The translations under genes and the position numbers were made by a program. Of a stretch of 64,000 nucleotides of DNA, positions 11,213 to 21,745 are shown one piece after another. The first letter of the stretch is position 1, and each line of letters begins with the position of its first letter. This stretch comes from Serripes groenlandicus (Eukaryota > Mollusca > Bivalvia > Cardiida > Cardiidae). The DNA is taken from contig JASEVX010000008.1 in the NCBI GenBank assembly GCA_031761405.1, forward strand, positions 43,293,733 to 43,357,732. The letters are read 5' to 3'. Under the pieces are notes generated by a model. The model was not told the origin of the DNA, searched no databases, and saw only the letters and a list, made by a program, of their open reading frames with translations.

Positions 11213-12644
11213 ATTTTTCTTCTTCTTTACCTCCAATTTGTCCGGAGTTTTTCTAGGAGATGTATGGCGGGATCTTTATGAAAATTGGCACAAACATAGG
11301 TTTCGGCCTGAAGTTGCGCAGGTGGGTTTTAGAATTTTTAAGATGGCCCCCATTTTCGAACGGGAAGCCGTCAAAAATCAAAAAATTTCAGTCCGTCATT
11401 TGTCCGGCCTAGTTCTCTTACAATGTATAACATATTGATGCCAAACTTAGTAGAAAGAATCGACACCACATGATAGAGTAGATATAGGTGTGGCGAGTTC
11501 ATTTCCGATATAGAATTTTTATCCAGCGGTGTCGATTTTATATTCAAAATGGCCGCCTTATACTAAAAATGTTCAGATTTTGATGATATTTGGTTTTCAA
11601 GTAGATATAGGTCTGGCGAGTTCATTTCCGGCATCCAAATTTTATCCCCCAGGGGCCATTTTTTTTTTAAAATGGCCGCTTAAACTTAAAAATGCTCAAA
11701 TTTCAATAAAATTTATGTTTTCAAGTAAATGTAAATTTTATTCCGCTATGGCCATTTTTTATTCAAAATGGCCGCCAAAATCTAAAACCTTAAAATGCTC
11801 CGATTTTGATGAAATTTGGTTTTCAAGTAGATATAGGTGTGGCGAGTTCATTTCCGATATAGAATTTTTATCCCGCGGTGTCGATTTTATATTCAAAATG
11901 GCCGCCTTATACTAAAAATGTTCAGACTTTGATGATATTTGGTTTTCAAGTAGATATAGGTCTGGCGAGTTCATTTCCGGCATCCAAATTTTATCGCCCG
12001 GGGGCCATTTTTTATTAAAAATGGCCGCTAAAACTTAAAAATTCTCAAATTTCTTTCAAGTAAATGTAAATTTTATTCCACTATGGCCATTTTTTATTCA
12101 AAATGGCCGCCAAATCCTAAAACCTTAAAATGCTCCAATTTTGATGAAATTTGGTTTTCAAGTACATATATCTGTGGCGAGTTCACTCGCAGTATTCACA
12201 TTTTATCACGCGGCGCCAATTGGTTATTCAAAATGGCCGCCTAAAACTAAAAATGCACCGATTTCTATGAAATTTGTTTTTCAAGTACATATAGGTGTGG
12301 TGAGATCATTACCTGTATCGAAATTTTATCCCGAGGCTGCCATTTTTTATTCAAAATGGCCGCCTAAAACTAAAAATTCTCCAATTTTGATGTAATTTGG
12401 TTTTCAGGTAGATATGTGTGTGTCGAGTTCATTCGGGTTTCAAAATGTTATCTCGCGGCAGCCATTTTAGATTCAAAATGGCCGCCTTCAACTAAAAATC
12501 CTCTGATTTTGATGAAATTTTGTTTTGAAGTTAATATAGGTGTGGCGAATTCATTCCCGGTATCGAAATTTTATCCCGTGGGGACAATTTGACGGTTTTG
12601 GGGATATATGTGACTTGCTTGCAATCACAATCAGTACTTGTTAT
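11213..12644 (+). mobile_element. Composite element family 1, copy 3 (shortened body)
   Basis: The head is at 11235. The body is cut short at about 11473, where the ACCACATGATA block jumps into a core unit (GTAGATATAGGTGTGGCGAG). About nine core units and a tail follow, ending CTTGTTATT at 12644. The internal jump removes roughly the second half of the body present in copies 1, 2 and 4. Confidence 0.75.
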
Positions 12645-15600
12645 TTTTCTTCTTCTTTACCTCCAATTTGTCCGGAGTTTTTCTAGGAGATGTATGGCGG
12701 GATCTTTATGAAAATTGGCACAAACATAGGTTTCGGCCTGAAGTTGCGGAGGTGGGTTTTAGAATTTTTTAGATGGCCGCCATTTTCGAACGGGAAGCCG
12801 TCAAAAATCAAAAAATTTCAGTCCATCATTTGTCCGGCCTAGTTCTCTTACAATGTATAACATATTGATGCCAAACTTAGTAGAAAGAATCGACACCACA
12901 TGATATTGTGTGTGCCAAAACAGGAGGTAACTCCGTTCCTTTTTACCAGAGTTATGCCCATTTTTAGACAACCGCCATCAAACATCAAGAAATTTCTGTC
13001 CGTATTGTCCGGCCTACTTCTCCTACACCGTATAAGATATTGATGCCAAACTTGGTAGAAATAATCAGCAGCACATGATATTGTGTGCGCCCCAAAAACA
13101 GATAACTCCGTTCGTATTTTCCGGAGTTATGCCCCTTTTTATACTTAAAAAATCTTCGAAACCTCAACAAACCTTAAAATGCTCCTATTTCTATGAAATT
13201 TGGTTTTCAAGTAGATATAGGTGTGGCGACTTCAATTCCGGTATCCAACTTTTATCCCGCGGCGGCCATTTTTTATTCAAAATGGCAGCACAAACCTAAA
13301 AATGCTTCAATTTCGATGAAATTTGGTTTTCAAGTACATATAGGTGTGGCGAGTTCATTCCCGCTATCCAAATTTTATCCCGCGGTGGCCATTTTAAATT
13401 CAAAATGGCCGCCTAAAACTAAAAATGCACCGATTTCTATGAAATTTGGTTTTCAAGTACATATAGGTGTGGTGAGATCATTTCCGGTATCGAAATTTTA
13501 TCCCGAGGCTGCCATTTTTTATTCAAAATGTCCGCCTTCAACTAAAAATCCTCCGATTTTGATGAAATTTGGTTTTCAAGTAGATATAGGTGTGGCGAGT
13601 TCATTTCCGATATAGAATTTTTATCCAGCGGTGTCGATTTTATATTCAAAATGGCCGCCTTATACTAAAAATGTTCAGATTTTGATGATATTTGGTTTTC
13701 AAGTAGATATAGGTCTGGCGAGTTCATTTCCGGCATCCAAATTTTATCCCCCGGGGGCCATTTTTTTTAAAAAATGGCCTCTTAAACTTAAAAATGCTCA
13801 AATTGCAATGAAATTTATGTTTTCAAGTAAATGTAAATTTTATTCCGCTATGGCCATTTTTTATTCAAAATGGCCGCCAAAACCTAAAACCTTAAAATGC
13901 TCCGATTTTGATGAAATTTGGTTTTCAAGTACATATAGGTGTGGCGAGTTCATTCCCGCTATCCAAATTTTATCCCGCGGTGGCCATTTTAAATTCAAAA
14001 TGGCCGCCTAAAACTAAAAATGCACCGATTTCTATGAAATTTGGTTTTCAAGTACATATAGGTGTGGTGAGATCATTTCCGGTATCGAAATTTTATCCCG
14101 AGGCTGCCATTTTTTATTCAAAATGGCCGCCTAAAACTAAAAATTCTCCAATTTCGATGTAATTTGGTTTTCAGGTAGATATGGGTGTGTCGAGTTCATT
14201 CGGGTTTCAATATTTTATCCCGCGGCAGCCATTTTAGATTCAAAATGGCCGCCTTCAACTAAAAATCCTCCGATTTTGATGAAATTTGGTTTTCAAGTAG
14301 ATATAGGTGTGGCGAGTTCATTTCCGATATAGAATTCTTATACTAAAAATGTTTAGATTTTGATGATATTTGGTTTTCAAGTAGATATAGGTCTGGCGAG
14401 TTCATTTCCGGCATCCAAATTTTATCCCCTTGGGGCCATTTTTTTTTAAAAATGGCCGCTTAAACTTAAAAATGCTCAAATTACAATGAAATTTATGTTT
14501 TCAAGTAAATGTAAATTTTATTCCGCTATGGCCATTTTTTATTCAAAATGGCCGCCAAAACCTAAAACCTTAAAATGCTCCGATTTTGATGAAATTTGGT
14601 TTTCAAGTACATATAGGTGTGGCGAGTTCATTCCCGCTATCCAAATTTTATCCCGCGGTGGCCATTTTAAATTCAAAATGGCCGCCTAAAACTAAAAATA
14701 CACCAATTTCTATGAAATTTGGTTTTCAAGTACATATAGGTGTGGTGAGATCATTTCCGGTATCAAAATTTTATCCCGAGGCTGCCATTTTTTATTCAAA
14801 ATGGCCGCCTAAAACTAAAAATTCTCCAATTTCGATGTAATTTGGTTTTCAGGTAGATATGGGTGTGTCGAGTTCATTCGGGTTTCAAAATTTTATCCCG
14901 CGGCAGCCATTTTAGATTCAAAATGGCCGCCTTCAACTAAAAATCCTCCGATTTTGATGAAATTTGGTTTTCAAGTAGATATAGGTGTGGCGAGTTCATT
15001 TCCGATATAGAATTTTTATCCCGCGGTGTCAATTTTATATTCAAAATGGCCGCCTTATACTAAAAATGTTCAGATTTTGATGATATTTGGTTTTCAAGTA
15101 GATATAGGTCTGGCGAGTTCATTTCCGGCATCCAAATTTTATCCCCTGGGGGCTATTTTTTATTAAAAATGGACGCTAAAACTTAAAAATTCTCAAATTT
15201 CAATGATTTATGTTTTCAAGTAAATGTAAATTTTATTCCGCTATGGCCATTTTTTATTCAAAATGGCCGCCAAAACCTAAAACCTTAAAATACTCCGATT
15301 TTGATGAAATTTGGTTTTCAAGTACATATATCTGTGGCGAGTTCACTCGCGGTATTCACATTTTATCACGCGGCGCCCATTTGTTATTCAAAATGGCCGC
15401 CTTAAACTAAAAATGCACCTATTTCTATGAAATTTGGTTTTCAAGTACATATAGGTGTGGTGAGATCATTACTGGTATCGTAATTTTATCCCGAGGCTGC
15501 CATTTTTTATTCAAAATGGCCGTCTAAAACTAAAAATTCTCCAATTTCGATGTAATTTGGTTTTCAGGTAGATATGTGTGTGTCGAGTTCATTCGGGTTT

Positions 15601-15806
15601 CAAAATGTTATCTCGCGGCAGCCATTTTAGATTCAAAATGGCCGCCTTCAACTAAAAATCGTCCGATTTTGATGAAATTTGGTTTTGAAGTTAATATAGG
15701 TGTGGCGAATTCATTCCCGGTATCGAAATTTTATCCCGTGGCGACAATTTGACGGTTTTGGGGATATATGTGACTTGCTTGCAATCACAATCAGTACTTG
15801 TTATCA
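12645..15806 (+). mobile_element. Composite element family 1, copy 4 (long core)
   Basis: The head is at 12665, the body runs to about 13160, and about twenty core units reach 15760. The tail ends with CAGTACTTGTTAT at about 15804. Higher-order duplication is visible: the variant TTTCCGATATAGAATT recurs at about 13605, 14321 and 14999 with the same neighbouring units. The tail carries the ACGGTTTTGGGG variant shared with copy 3. Confidence 0.75.
13160..15760 (+). repeat. About 120-bp core with higher-order repeats of about 680-716 bp
   Basis: Blocks of about six core units repeat as a group (landmarks 13605, 14321, 14999), with near-identical unit order inside each block. This indicates recent unequal exchange in copy 4. 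The open frames of up to about 140 residues arise because the period is near a multiple of three and each unit has an ATG. Confidence 0.8.
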
Positions 15807-15839
15807 TTATTTTTTTTTATTATCATTATCATTATTGTA

Positions 15840-15910
15840 GGTGTACTGGCCATCGTGATATGACTGAACAATTGTTGAAAATGGCGTTAAAGCCAATCAA
15901 TCAACATTTA
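15840..15910 (+). mobile_element. SINE 3' tail fragment
   Basis: GTACTGGCCATCGTGATATG, then ACAATTGTTGAAAATGGCG and TTAAAGCCAATCAATCAA, matches the 3' end of the SINE at 33155-33455. Confidence 0.6.
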
Positions 15911-16785
15911 CTATATTGAATATATTGAAGATGTCCGACTGAATTATTAAACAAATACAACAAAACACGTTTTCGAAGGCTACGGCATGACTCCAGGATA
16001 CCCGAAATAAGTATTAGTAAAACAAGCCAACAGCGGACACCACAATGAAAGAGAGGTTCTTGGGGAAGACCTAAGACCACATGGAGCAGAACATTAGAAT
16101 CCGGATTTATCTAATAGCAAATGTATAATCTACAACATAAACGATATACATTATGAATTGCCTGAGGAGAATCAGTAAAAATGCAAAGAACCCTGGATAA
16201 AGGCTAACTCTTGTGGTGGCGTTGGGCTCCGAACGTAACAAAGAGGATAAGTACATGTAAGTATTTACAGTAAAAATTAAGCAAAAAAAATGCAGTTTTA
16301 GAAGCATAACTTTTCGAGAGCTGAACATGTGAACAAATGAGGTTTTTTGAATGGGAAAATGTACAATTTGTGTTTTAAGCCAAGTTAGATACAGATCAGC
16401 ATATGCATCCGCACACTCTGATCAAGGTTTACACTGTTCAGATATTATTTACAAATATTTGTTTTGCCAGCTTGTGTAGATATTTATTTATAAGACAGTA
16501 CAGATGTACATGCTGATCTGAACTAACACTGCCACCTTGTACATTTTTCCACAATTGGACTTATTTAACGTCATCAATTATATAATCTGTACGTGCAGCT
16601 TAAAGTTGCGAAAGGAGGACATAAAACAATTGTTTCCATGTCAAAAGAAACACAACCTTCGATAAAATCCGACCAGTAAATATGCAGATCAGCAGGCAAC
16701 GCCCAGCAGTCAGATGAGGATATTCCATTTTCGACAATCGATTGCAAAATCATCATTGAAGCCTGCGACATTTCATTTATTCATG
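15911..16785. other. Intron sequence, nothing recognised
   Basis: AT-rich intron 5 sequence with no repeat family that I can name. A block at 16420-16545 has short internal similarity (ATATTATTTACAAATATTTG and TAGATATTTATTTATAAG), but too little to call. Confidence 0.4.
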
Positions 16786-16908
16786 ATCCCCGGGTAAACA
16801 AACCAGTACTACGCTCGAAAATGTGCCTTGTCAAAGGACAATCAACCATGACTACAGCGCTGCGACTAGGGATCGAACCCGGGACGCACGGTTCCCAATC
16901 CCCGACGC
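16786..16908 (-). mobile_element. tRNA-derived SINE (family 1), reverse copy
   Basis: On the minus strand a B-box-like CCCGGGTTCGATCCC (about 16868-16882) lies in a tRNA-like head. The body has TCCTTTGACAAGGCACATTT, as in the copy at 4199-4395. It abuts the MITE at 16909. Confidence 0.65.
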
Positions 16909-17039
16909 CGTCCCTCGAGAAAACTAACATTGTGGACTCTGCGTAATAATCGATCCGGATCAGCTTAAGCCTGCGCGGTCTGATCTGGATCGATATGTTA
17001 CGCAGATGCCATAATGCTGGTTTTCTCGCGGGACGGCTC
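16909..17039. mobile_element. GAGCCGTC-type MITE, short copy
   Basis: The left end GCCGTCCCTCGAGAAAAC and the right end GTTTTCTCGCGGGACGGCTC are inverted. The inner part has CTCTGCGTAATAATCGATCC, GATCTGGATCGAT and ATGTTACGCAGA, also inverted. Nearly the whole 131 bp can fold back on itself. Larger copies are at 18789-19004 and 45966-46204. Confidence 0.75.
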
Positions 17040-17462
17040 ATATATTTTAATAGCAATTGCAGTTAACCCTTTAACGGATGGTACACATTTTGTAAAGCGA
17101 CTCTGACCAGGCCCTATAATGTTGGCACCACTCATCAATATTTTTATATTTATATTCGTTGAATTATATATGGACTCATTTAAATACAATGCTGGACAAG
17201 TCCTTTTTAATGAAAAAATAAGCATTGAAAGTGTTAAAACGTTCGTAGTGCCTGACTTCACTTGGATCGGCTCCTTTATACAGTCAAACTTGTGTACAAA
17301 GTTTGCTCTGTTAAGCAACACATTTCTATTAACAGTAACTTGAAGATTAACAAAAATAACATTTTCTTCTTTATTTCACTTGTATTAAGCATCGATCTGT
17401 GTTCTGAATCCAAAGTGTTAAAGGTTGATGCTTACATCTAAAACAAGTTTGACTATACTTAC

Positions 17463-17549
17463 GTTGGCGTTATTCCTATAGCATGTACCAGAATAGTATG
17501 AATGCTCGAAGACTTCGGTAGATTAGGTAGTTCAGACGTACTAGCAACA
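17463..17549 (-). CDS. CD38-like: Cyclase exon 5 (catalytic Glu, SELPNL)
   Basis: The exon is 87 nt long, with acceptor ATTGCAG and donor GTAAGT, phase 2 in and 2 out. It encodes 28 whole codons: VASTSELPNLPKSSS followed by IHTILVHAIG. SELPNL aligns with YELPNL of Aplysia cyclase, whose Glu is the catalytic residue equivalent to CD38 Glu226. The IHTILVHAIG strand matches VKVIVLHRLG. The serine before VAST is formed across the splice (AG|T). Confidence 0.9.
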
Positions 17550-17697
17550 CTGCAATGATAGATGTTGTTTAGTTTAAACTTATTTATTTCACATCGATTG
17601 CGAAAAAAGCTTGCAGCTTATATAAATCAAGCTCGATGTTTGCTTCCTGGAAAAGTTAAGCAATACTGGCGCCGTTTGTGTGGAAACAAATATCAAA

Positions 17698-17776
17698 GGC
17701 AGAACCCGCTTATCACGGGATTCGAACCCGGGATCTTTGGTACGAGAGGCTGACGCTCTACCACTGTGCCACTGCC
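17698..17776 (-). mobile_element. tRNA-like sequence (SINE head), Thr-like
   Basis: On the minus strand the A-box-like GTGGTAGAGCG and a clean B-box GGGTTCGAATCCC (17717-17729) are correctly spaced, with CTCGTA in the anticodon region. The anticodon stem does not pair and the acceptor ends do not match well. A SINE head or tRNA pseudogene inside intron 4 is more likely than a working tRNA gene. Confidence 0.5.
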
Positions 17777-18788
17777 ATACACAAGCTTTTGTTGCAATGG
17801 TTGGTTAGGAAATAGGGCACAAACATCAGATGTTATAAAGGATCTTAAATGACAAAGAAATACATTCACTCAGAATCGGAAAATATAGTAATTTGAACTA
17901 CCTTTAATTTCCGATTTCATCGAGTAAGTCTCGTGCATTTTAAGCATATATTGTCCATGTACTTTGCTTCAACGTCGGGCCTTGTTCACTAGGCTACGCT
18001 TTTTTAATTATTTGGTTTACTGCTCTGACGACTTGATTCATCAAAGCTCAGAAAAAAGATTCGGATGATGTTTTTTCCTATTTATTTCTGTTGTATTACT
18101 AAACTTAAAACGTTCCTCCCCATACAGTAAGTTGTTCATTCAGACCATTGTATTCTTGCTATATGTTAGAATTATTTGTATGTTTTGTTTATATACTCTC
18201 GATTTTTGTTATCATACTTCTGCTCAACTGGAAGGAGAATAGACTTCCCTCTCTCCTTCCAAAGCTTGTGTCACACTTAACTTATAACTAGAGGCATTAA
18301 CACTTAAGTTAATATCTGTTAATATTTCAGTATCTATTTTCTTTGTTTATCTAATTGATCTAGTTAGAGCAGATTTAAAATTAAGAAACTTCAGCTTGTA
18401 TGACACTTTAGTGTTGCAGTCAATGTTAAGCAAACGGTAAACCAAATGGTTTGAAGACTGAACTTTACATGCTGAATATCACATAAATCGTAGCATATAA
18501 AGTGTATAAACCCTACGTCAAAATTGACCCTTTTTGCTCTTGACAACATTTTATTATAGACTATGGTATCCAGGTGAGCAATAAAGGAACATCTTGGCCT
18601 TCTTGTTTAAGATAAAGGTACATTTGGCCTTCTTGTTGAAAATATTTACATCCTGTCCGTTTGCACAGGTTATTTAAATGTATTGAACTGCATGCTTTAA
18701 AATCATGCGCGGCGTCTTTGATGCCTAGCATCAAAACTCGTCTTGTACTATAATTGATACAGTCACAAAATTAGCTTAAAACGATATA
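17777..18788. other. Intron 4 sequence, nothing recognised
   Basis: AT-rich sequence with no exon, tandem repeat or named element. A short duplication around CATCTTGGCCTTCTTG and CATTTGGCCTTCTTG at 18590-18640 is the only structure noted. Confidence 0.4.
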
Positions 18789-19004
18789 GAGCCGTCCCGC
18801 GAGAAAACCAACATTGCGGACTCTGCGTAAAGCATCAACCCGGATCAGACTAAGCATGCCGTGCAGGCTTACCAGGATAGACACTTTTCTTCCTCTGTGA
18901 ATTTTCTGTTTCAGGAATAATTACTCTATACCTGTATCTCCCTGAGTCGGAATGTGTCGCTCCGGATCAGTATGCGCATGTTGGTTTTCTCGCGTGACGG
19001 CTCA
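18789..19004. mobile_element. GAGCCGTC-type MITE, 216 bp
   Basis: Terminal inverted repeats: GAGCCGTCCCGCGAGAAAAC with CAACAT at the left and ATGTTGG with TTTTCTCGCGTGACGGCTC at the right. The inner sequence has CTCTGCGTAAAGCATCAACC, CGGATCAG and TTTCTGTTTCAGGAATAATT. It lies in cyclase intron 4, 96 bp from exon 4. It has no coding capacity. Confidence 0.8.
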
Positions 19005-19099
19005 TTTGTGTTCACGAAATTGTTTCAGGGTTTATTTGCTGAGATTATCCTATCACTTGATACGGACGATATAAGCACAAAATATAATGGTCTAAATAC

Positions 19100-19185
19100 C
19101 TGGTTTCGTTAAATGCTACTCTTAATGGATTGCTGCCATATAACATAAGTTCTACCGATCCGTTTTCTTTGAGAGATCTTGCAAA
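19100..19185 (-). CDS. CD38-like: Cyclase exon 4
   Basis: The exon is 86 nt long, with acceptor ATTTTCAG and donor GTATTT, phase 0 in and 2 out. It encodes FARSLKENGSVELMLYGSNP followed by LRVAFNET. It aligns with YAHSAEGEVTYMVDGSNP of Aplysia cyclase and with the NGS segment of CD38. The donor is weaker than consensus but fixed by the frame of the next exon. Confidence 0.9.
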
Positions 19186-19309
19186 CTGAAAATGAAAATA
19201 AATAAAACGATAATTATATTATCGATGTACACCAGTAGTGTGTTGCATGTACGTCACACCGGTCTTTTCACGCAGCTACGACTACTCTCTAATTCGTTTC
19301 TAACATACA

Positions 19310-19690
19310 AAATATATGCAGCAGACGACTAAAATAAATTGTGCTCCTGCAGAAATATGCCAAATCTCAATAAATGAAAGTAGGATTACCAAAAAGAGTT
19401 GTAAACACTATGGCAAAGGGAGAAATTGCTAATCATGATGAATCTGTCATTTTGCCACAATGTTCTCAAAAGAAGTTTAACTGTAGACGCGTCTGCAAGA
19501 GGAAAATGGTTATCTTACAGAACAATCACCCTGACAACCAAAAACATCCGTTTCTTACATGCAACAAATCTAGAGCAGACGACTTTGAAAACATCTTTGC
19601 GCCTGCGGAAATATGAAAAATATGTATGAATGAAAGTAATGATTATTGAATATATTTGAAAACATTTTAGCAAAAGGAGAAATTGCTGAT
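19310..19690. mobile_element. piggyBac-like MITE fragments
   Basis: GCAGACGAC, CTCCTGCAGAAATATGCC, AAACACTATGGCAAAGGGAG and AAATTGCTAATCATGATGAA are decayed pieces of the family whose full copy is at 38426-38647. The short frames of 67 and 80 residues here are translations of it. Confidence 0.5.
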
Positions 19691-20284
19691 TATGAACAAT
19701 CTTTCGTTTTGCAACAATGTTTCAGAATTTCGTCTTCTTTAGATTCATTAAATTGCGTATATGAGTGAAAATAGGCTATCTTAGGCTATCTTACACACGC
19801 TACCACCCTCCCTACACCCGACAACATGGTCATCCCTGACGAGACTTGTCTGTGTAGGTTAATGTTATGTTTTATTTGGGAATAACGTCCTCTTCAAAAG
19901 AAATTCGAGTAGAACAAGGCGACAACACACTTGGGGAGAAAACAGTATAAAGACTGACCAGAGCTTGGTTAGATGATTTGACAAACTCTGTTCTAGTAGT
20001 CAAAGGTCATACCAAAGACTTTGAAAATGTAAGTAACGGATGCCCTCCATAGCGCTCATTTTTGCGGGCTTACCATTACGACTGACTGGCTGACGTCAGA
20101 ACAAACGGTCCAGTAGCACTGATAACTTACCCAGAAAGCTCCGTGATATAATTGAAAAAATTGTTGATGTGTGTAAAACACAAAACAATGATTCAGTCTT
20201 ACATCCAAGATGGAGAAGAATAGTCACTGTATACGGTGTTTAAATAGAACAGGCACGTGCTTCTTCTCATTGTCAACCCATTTG

Positions 20285-20400
20285 TGTTTATAAGTAAGTA
20301 AGTAAATATTTTATTATAGTGACATGTGTATGTACATCCATAAAACAATAGTACAAACAGTAATAAATAACACCGGCCCAACGGGCCTATAAGTCACTTT
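20285..20400 (-). mobile_element. Retroelement 3' end fragment with ACTT tail
   Basis: On the minus strand, a GGCCCGTTGGGCCGG stem and TGTACATACACATG lead to AATAAAATATTT followed by an (ACTT)n tail. This is the look of a 3'-truncated non-LTR element end. The clade is not assignable. Confidence 0.5.
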
Positions 20401-20572
20401 CAAAAGAAATATAATTAAGAAAAAAGATGATATGGAAAACGTGTGGTTTAGTATCGATCCACTTCATAACGACAATATTAGATAGTCAGATATGGACAGA
20501 TATGAACAGTACCTTTCGTAAATAATTAATAATTCCGAGTTCCTAACACATTAGTGAATTTAATCTTTATGA

Positions 20573-20836
20573 TAATGTTAGGTATTTGTTTGGGCTTTGA
20601 TGTTAGGTATTTGTTTGTGCGTTAATATTAGGTATTTGTTTGTGCGTTAATGTAAGGTATTTGTTTGTGCGTTAATATTAGGTATTTGTTTGTTCGTTAG
20701 TTAATTTGTTTGTGCGTTAATGTTAGGTATTTGTTTGTGCGTTAATGATAGGTATTTGTTTGTGTGTTAATGTTAGGTATTTGTTTGTGCGTGAATGTTA
20801 GGTATTTGTTTGTGCGTTTGTTAGTTTGTTTCTTTG
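20573..20836 (+). repeat. 25-bp minisatellite, about 10 copies
   Basis: The unit TTAGGTATTTGTTTGTGCG plus TTAATG or TTAATA is repeated, with one shortened unit near 20700. It lies in cyclase intron 3, 284 bp downstream of exon 3. Confidence 0.9.
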
Positions 20837-21119
20837 CATGGTGTGTTGGATCGCTTCATGATTTAATTATTTCAATTATATCACGGCACTTTTAGTTATA
20901 TTGGTCTATTTATCCTGACACCAGCGAGTCGTTAAATTAACCACACAGTCCTGGGCGCCAAGAGGGAAAGTCATAACTACCATTGTAAAAGTATTTGTAA
21001 TGACCTGTCTCGGGACAGAACCCGCCACCTCCGGCACCTGATGTGGATGCTTTCACCGCGGCGTAACGTATAAACAAATGGCCAACAGTGAACAAGTCTA
21101 AAGGCACCCAGAAATATAC

Positions 21120-21326
21120 CGTTGCTGATGCTCCTTCCCAATACGTGCGCCCCGCCTTTTCTGGACAAGAATCGTAATTAATACCGGGACAGTTTGAACA
21201 CACTATACCACACCAAGCTAGCCCGTTCACTAGATAACCAAGGAAGGTGTCTTCGAGCGTGACGTAATCTGACACGTAACGTGAATATTCATGAGCAATA
21301 ACATAGGTCCCTGACCAGAGTAAGAT
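21120..21326 (-). CDS. CD38-like: Cyclase exon 3 (catalytic Trp, Glu, Trp, Ser)
   Basis: The exon is 207 nt (69 codons), phase 0 at both ends, with acceptor TTTCCAG and donor GTATAT. It begins ILLWSGTYVIAHEYS (compare LLWSRIKDLAHQFTQ in CD38; its Trp is CD38 Trp125). It continues TLEDTFLGYLVNGLAWCG (Glu equals CD38 Glu146) and NYDSCP, and ends YWEGASAT (Trp and Ser equal CD38 Trp189 and Ser193). The frame stays open past the donor to 20937, but that extension has no family similarity, and exon 4 continues the alignment exactly from the GT. So the splice at 21120 is chosen. Confidence 0.93.
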
Positions 21327-21574
21327 CTGGAAAGAAAGAAAACGAAATTAATGATATTCTGGTTATCATCAGTTATATGGCTATATGTACCATCTCAACC
21401 ACCCCAAATGCGTGTTTATGGAAGATAAACTATTTTGGGCATACAATTTTCCTACATGTCATAGCTTAAAGAATACTTTGAACATTTCCATATTTTCATT
21501 GTTCGTCATCGCTTTTGCACATTTTTTACCCATCTAAAACATGTTGGAAAATCTTATGCTTGTTTGTCTGACGA

Positions 21575-21745
21575 CTTTAACCTTTCGCTGCCATAACAAG
21601 CTGTCTCTCCTAATTAATCGTCATTGTATGCCACTTAGACATTAAATTTTACCAAAATTCCTGTTGGACGAAAAATGTATATGAGTGGTCCAATTTTCAA
21701 CATGGAAGGGACTTTGTGAAATTCGGCAGTGAGGAAGCTCAACGA
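21575..21745 (-). mobile_element. MITE-like repeat, copy 2 (reverse)
   Basis: The reverse of the segments at 1-190 and 63655-63880. The ends are CTTTCGCTGCC and GGCAGTGAGGAAG, with shared inner blocks GAGTGGTCCAATTTTCAAC and ACTTAGACATTAAATTTTAC. It lies in intron 2. Confidence 0.65.

Larger units (their letters stand above)
4510..17462 (-). other. Cyclase intron 5, about 13 kb, mostly tandem repeats
   Basis: The intron is bounded by a GTAAGT donor at exon 5 and a TATTTCAG acceptor at exon 6. About 11 kb of it is repetitive: minisatellite 5013-6411, SINE fragment 6418-6610, hairpin array 6655-7025, composite array 7057-15806, and a SINE plus MITE at 16786-17039. The stretches 4510-5012, 15911-16785 and 17040-17462 show nothing I recognise. 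The long frames here are repeat artefacts. Confidence 0.8.

Noticed and set aside
7609..15410. Many frames of 60-167 residues with a 40-residue repeat
   Set aside because: They are translations of the 120-bp satellite-like core, which is also open in more than one frame; no start context or splice sites suggest genes.
17698..17776. Functional tRNA-Thr gene
   Set aside because: Pol III boxes are good but the anticodon stem and acceptor stem do not pair; a SINE head is more likely.
20937..21119. Continuation of the exon 3 frame to a stop at 20937
   Set aside because: The sequence after the GTATAT donor at 21119-21114 has no family similarity, and exon 4 continues the CD38 alignment exactly from the donor. 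It is intron read-through.
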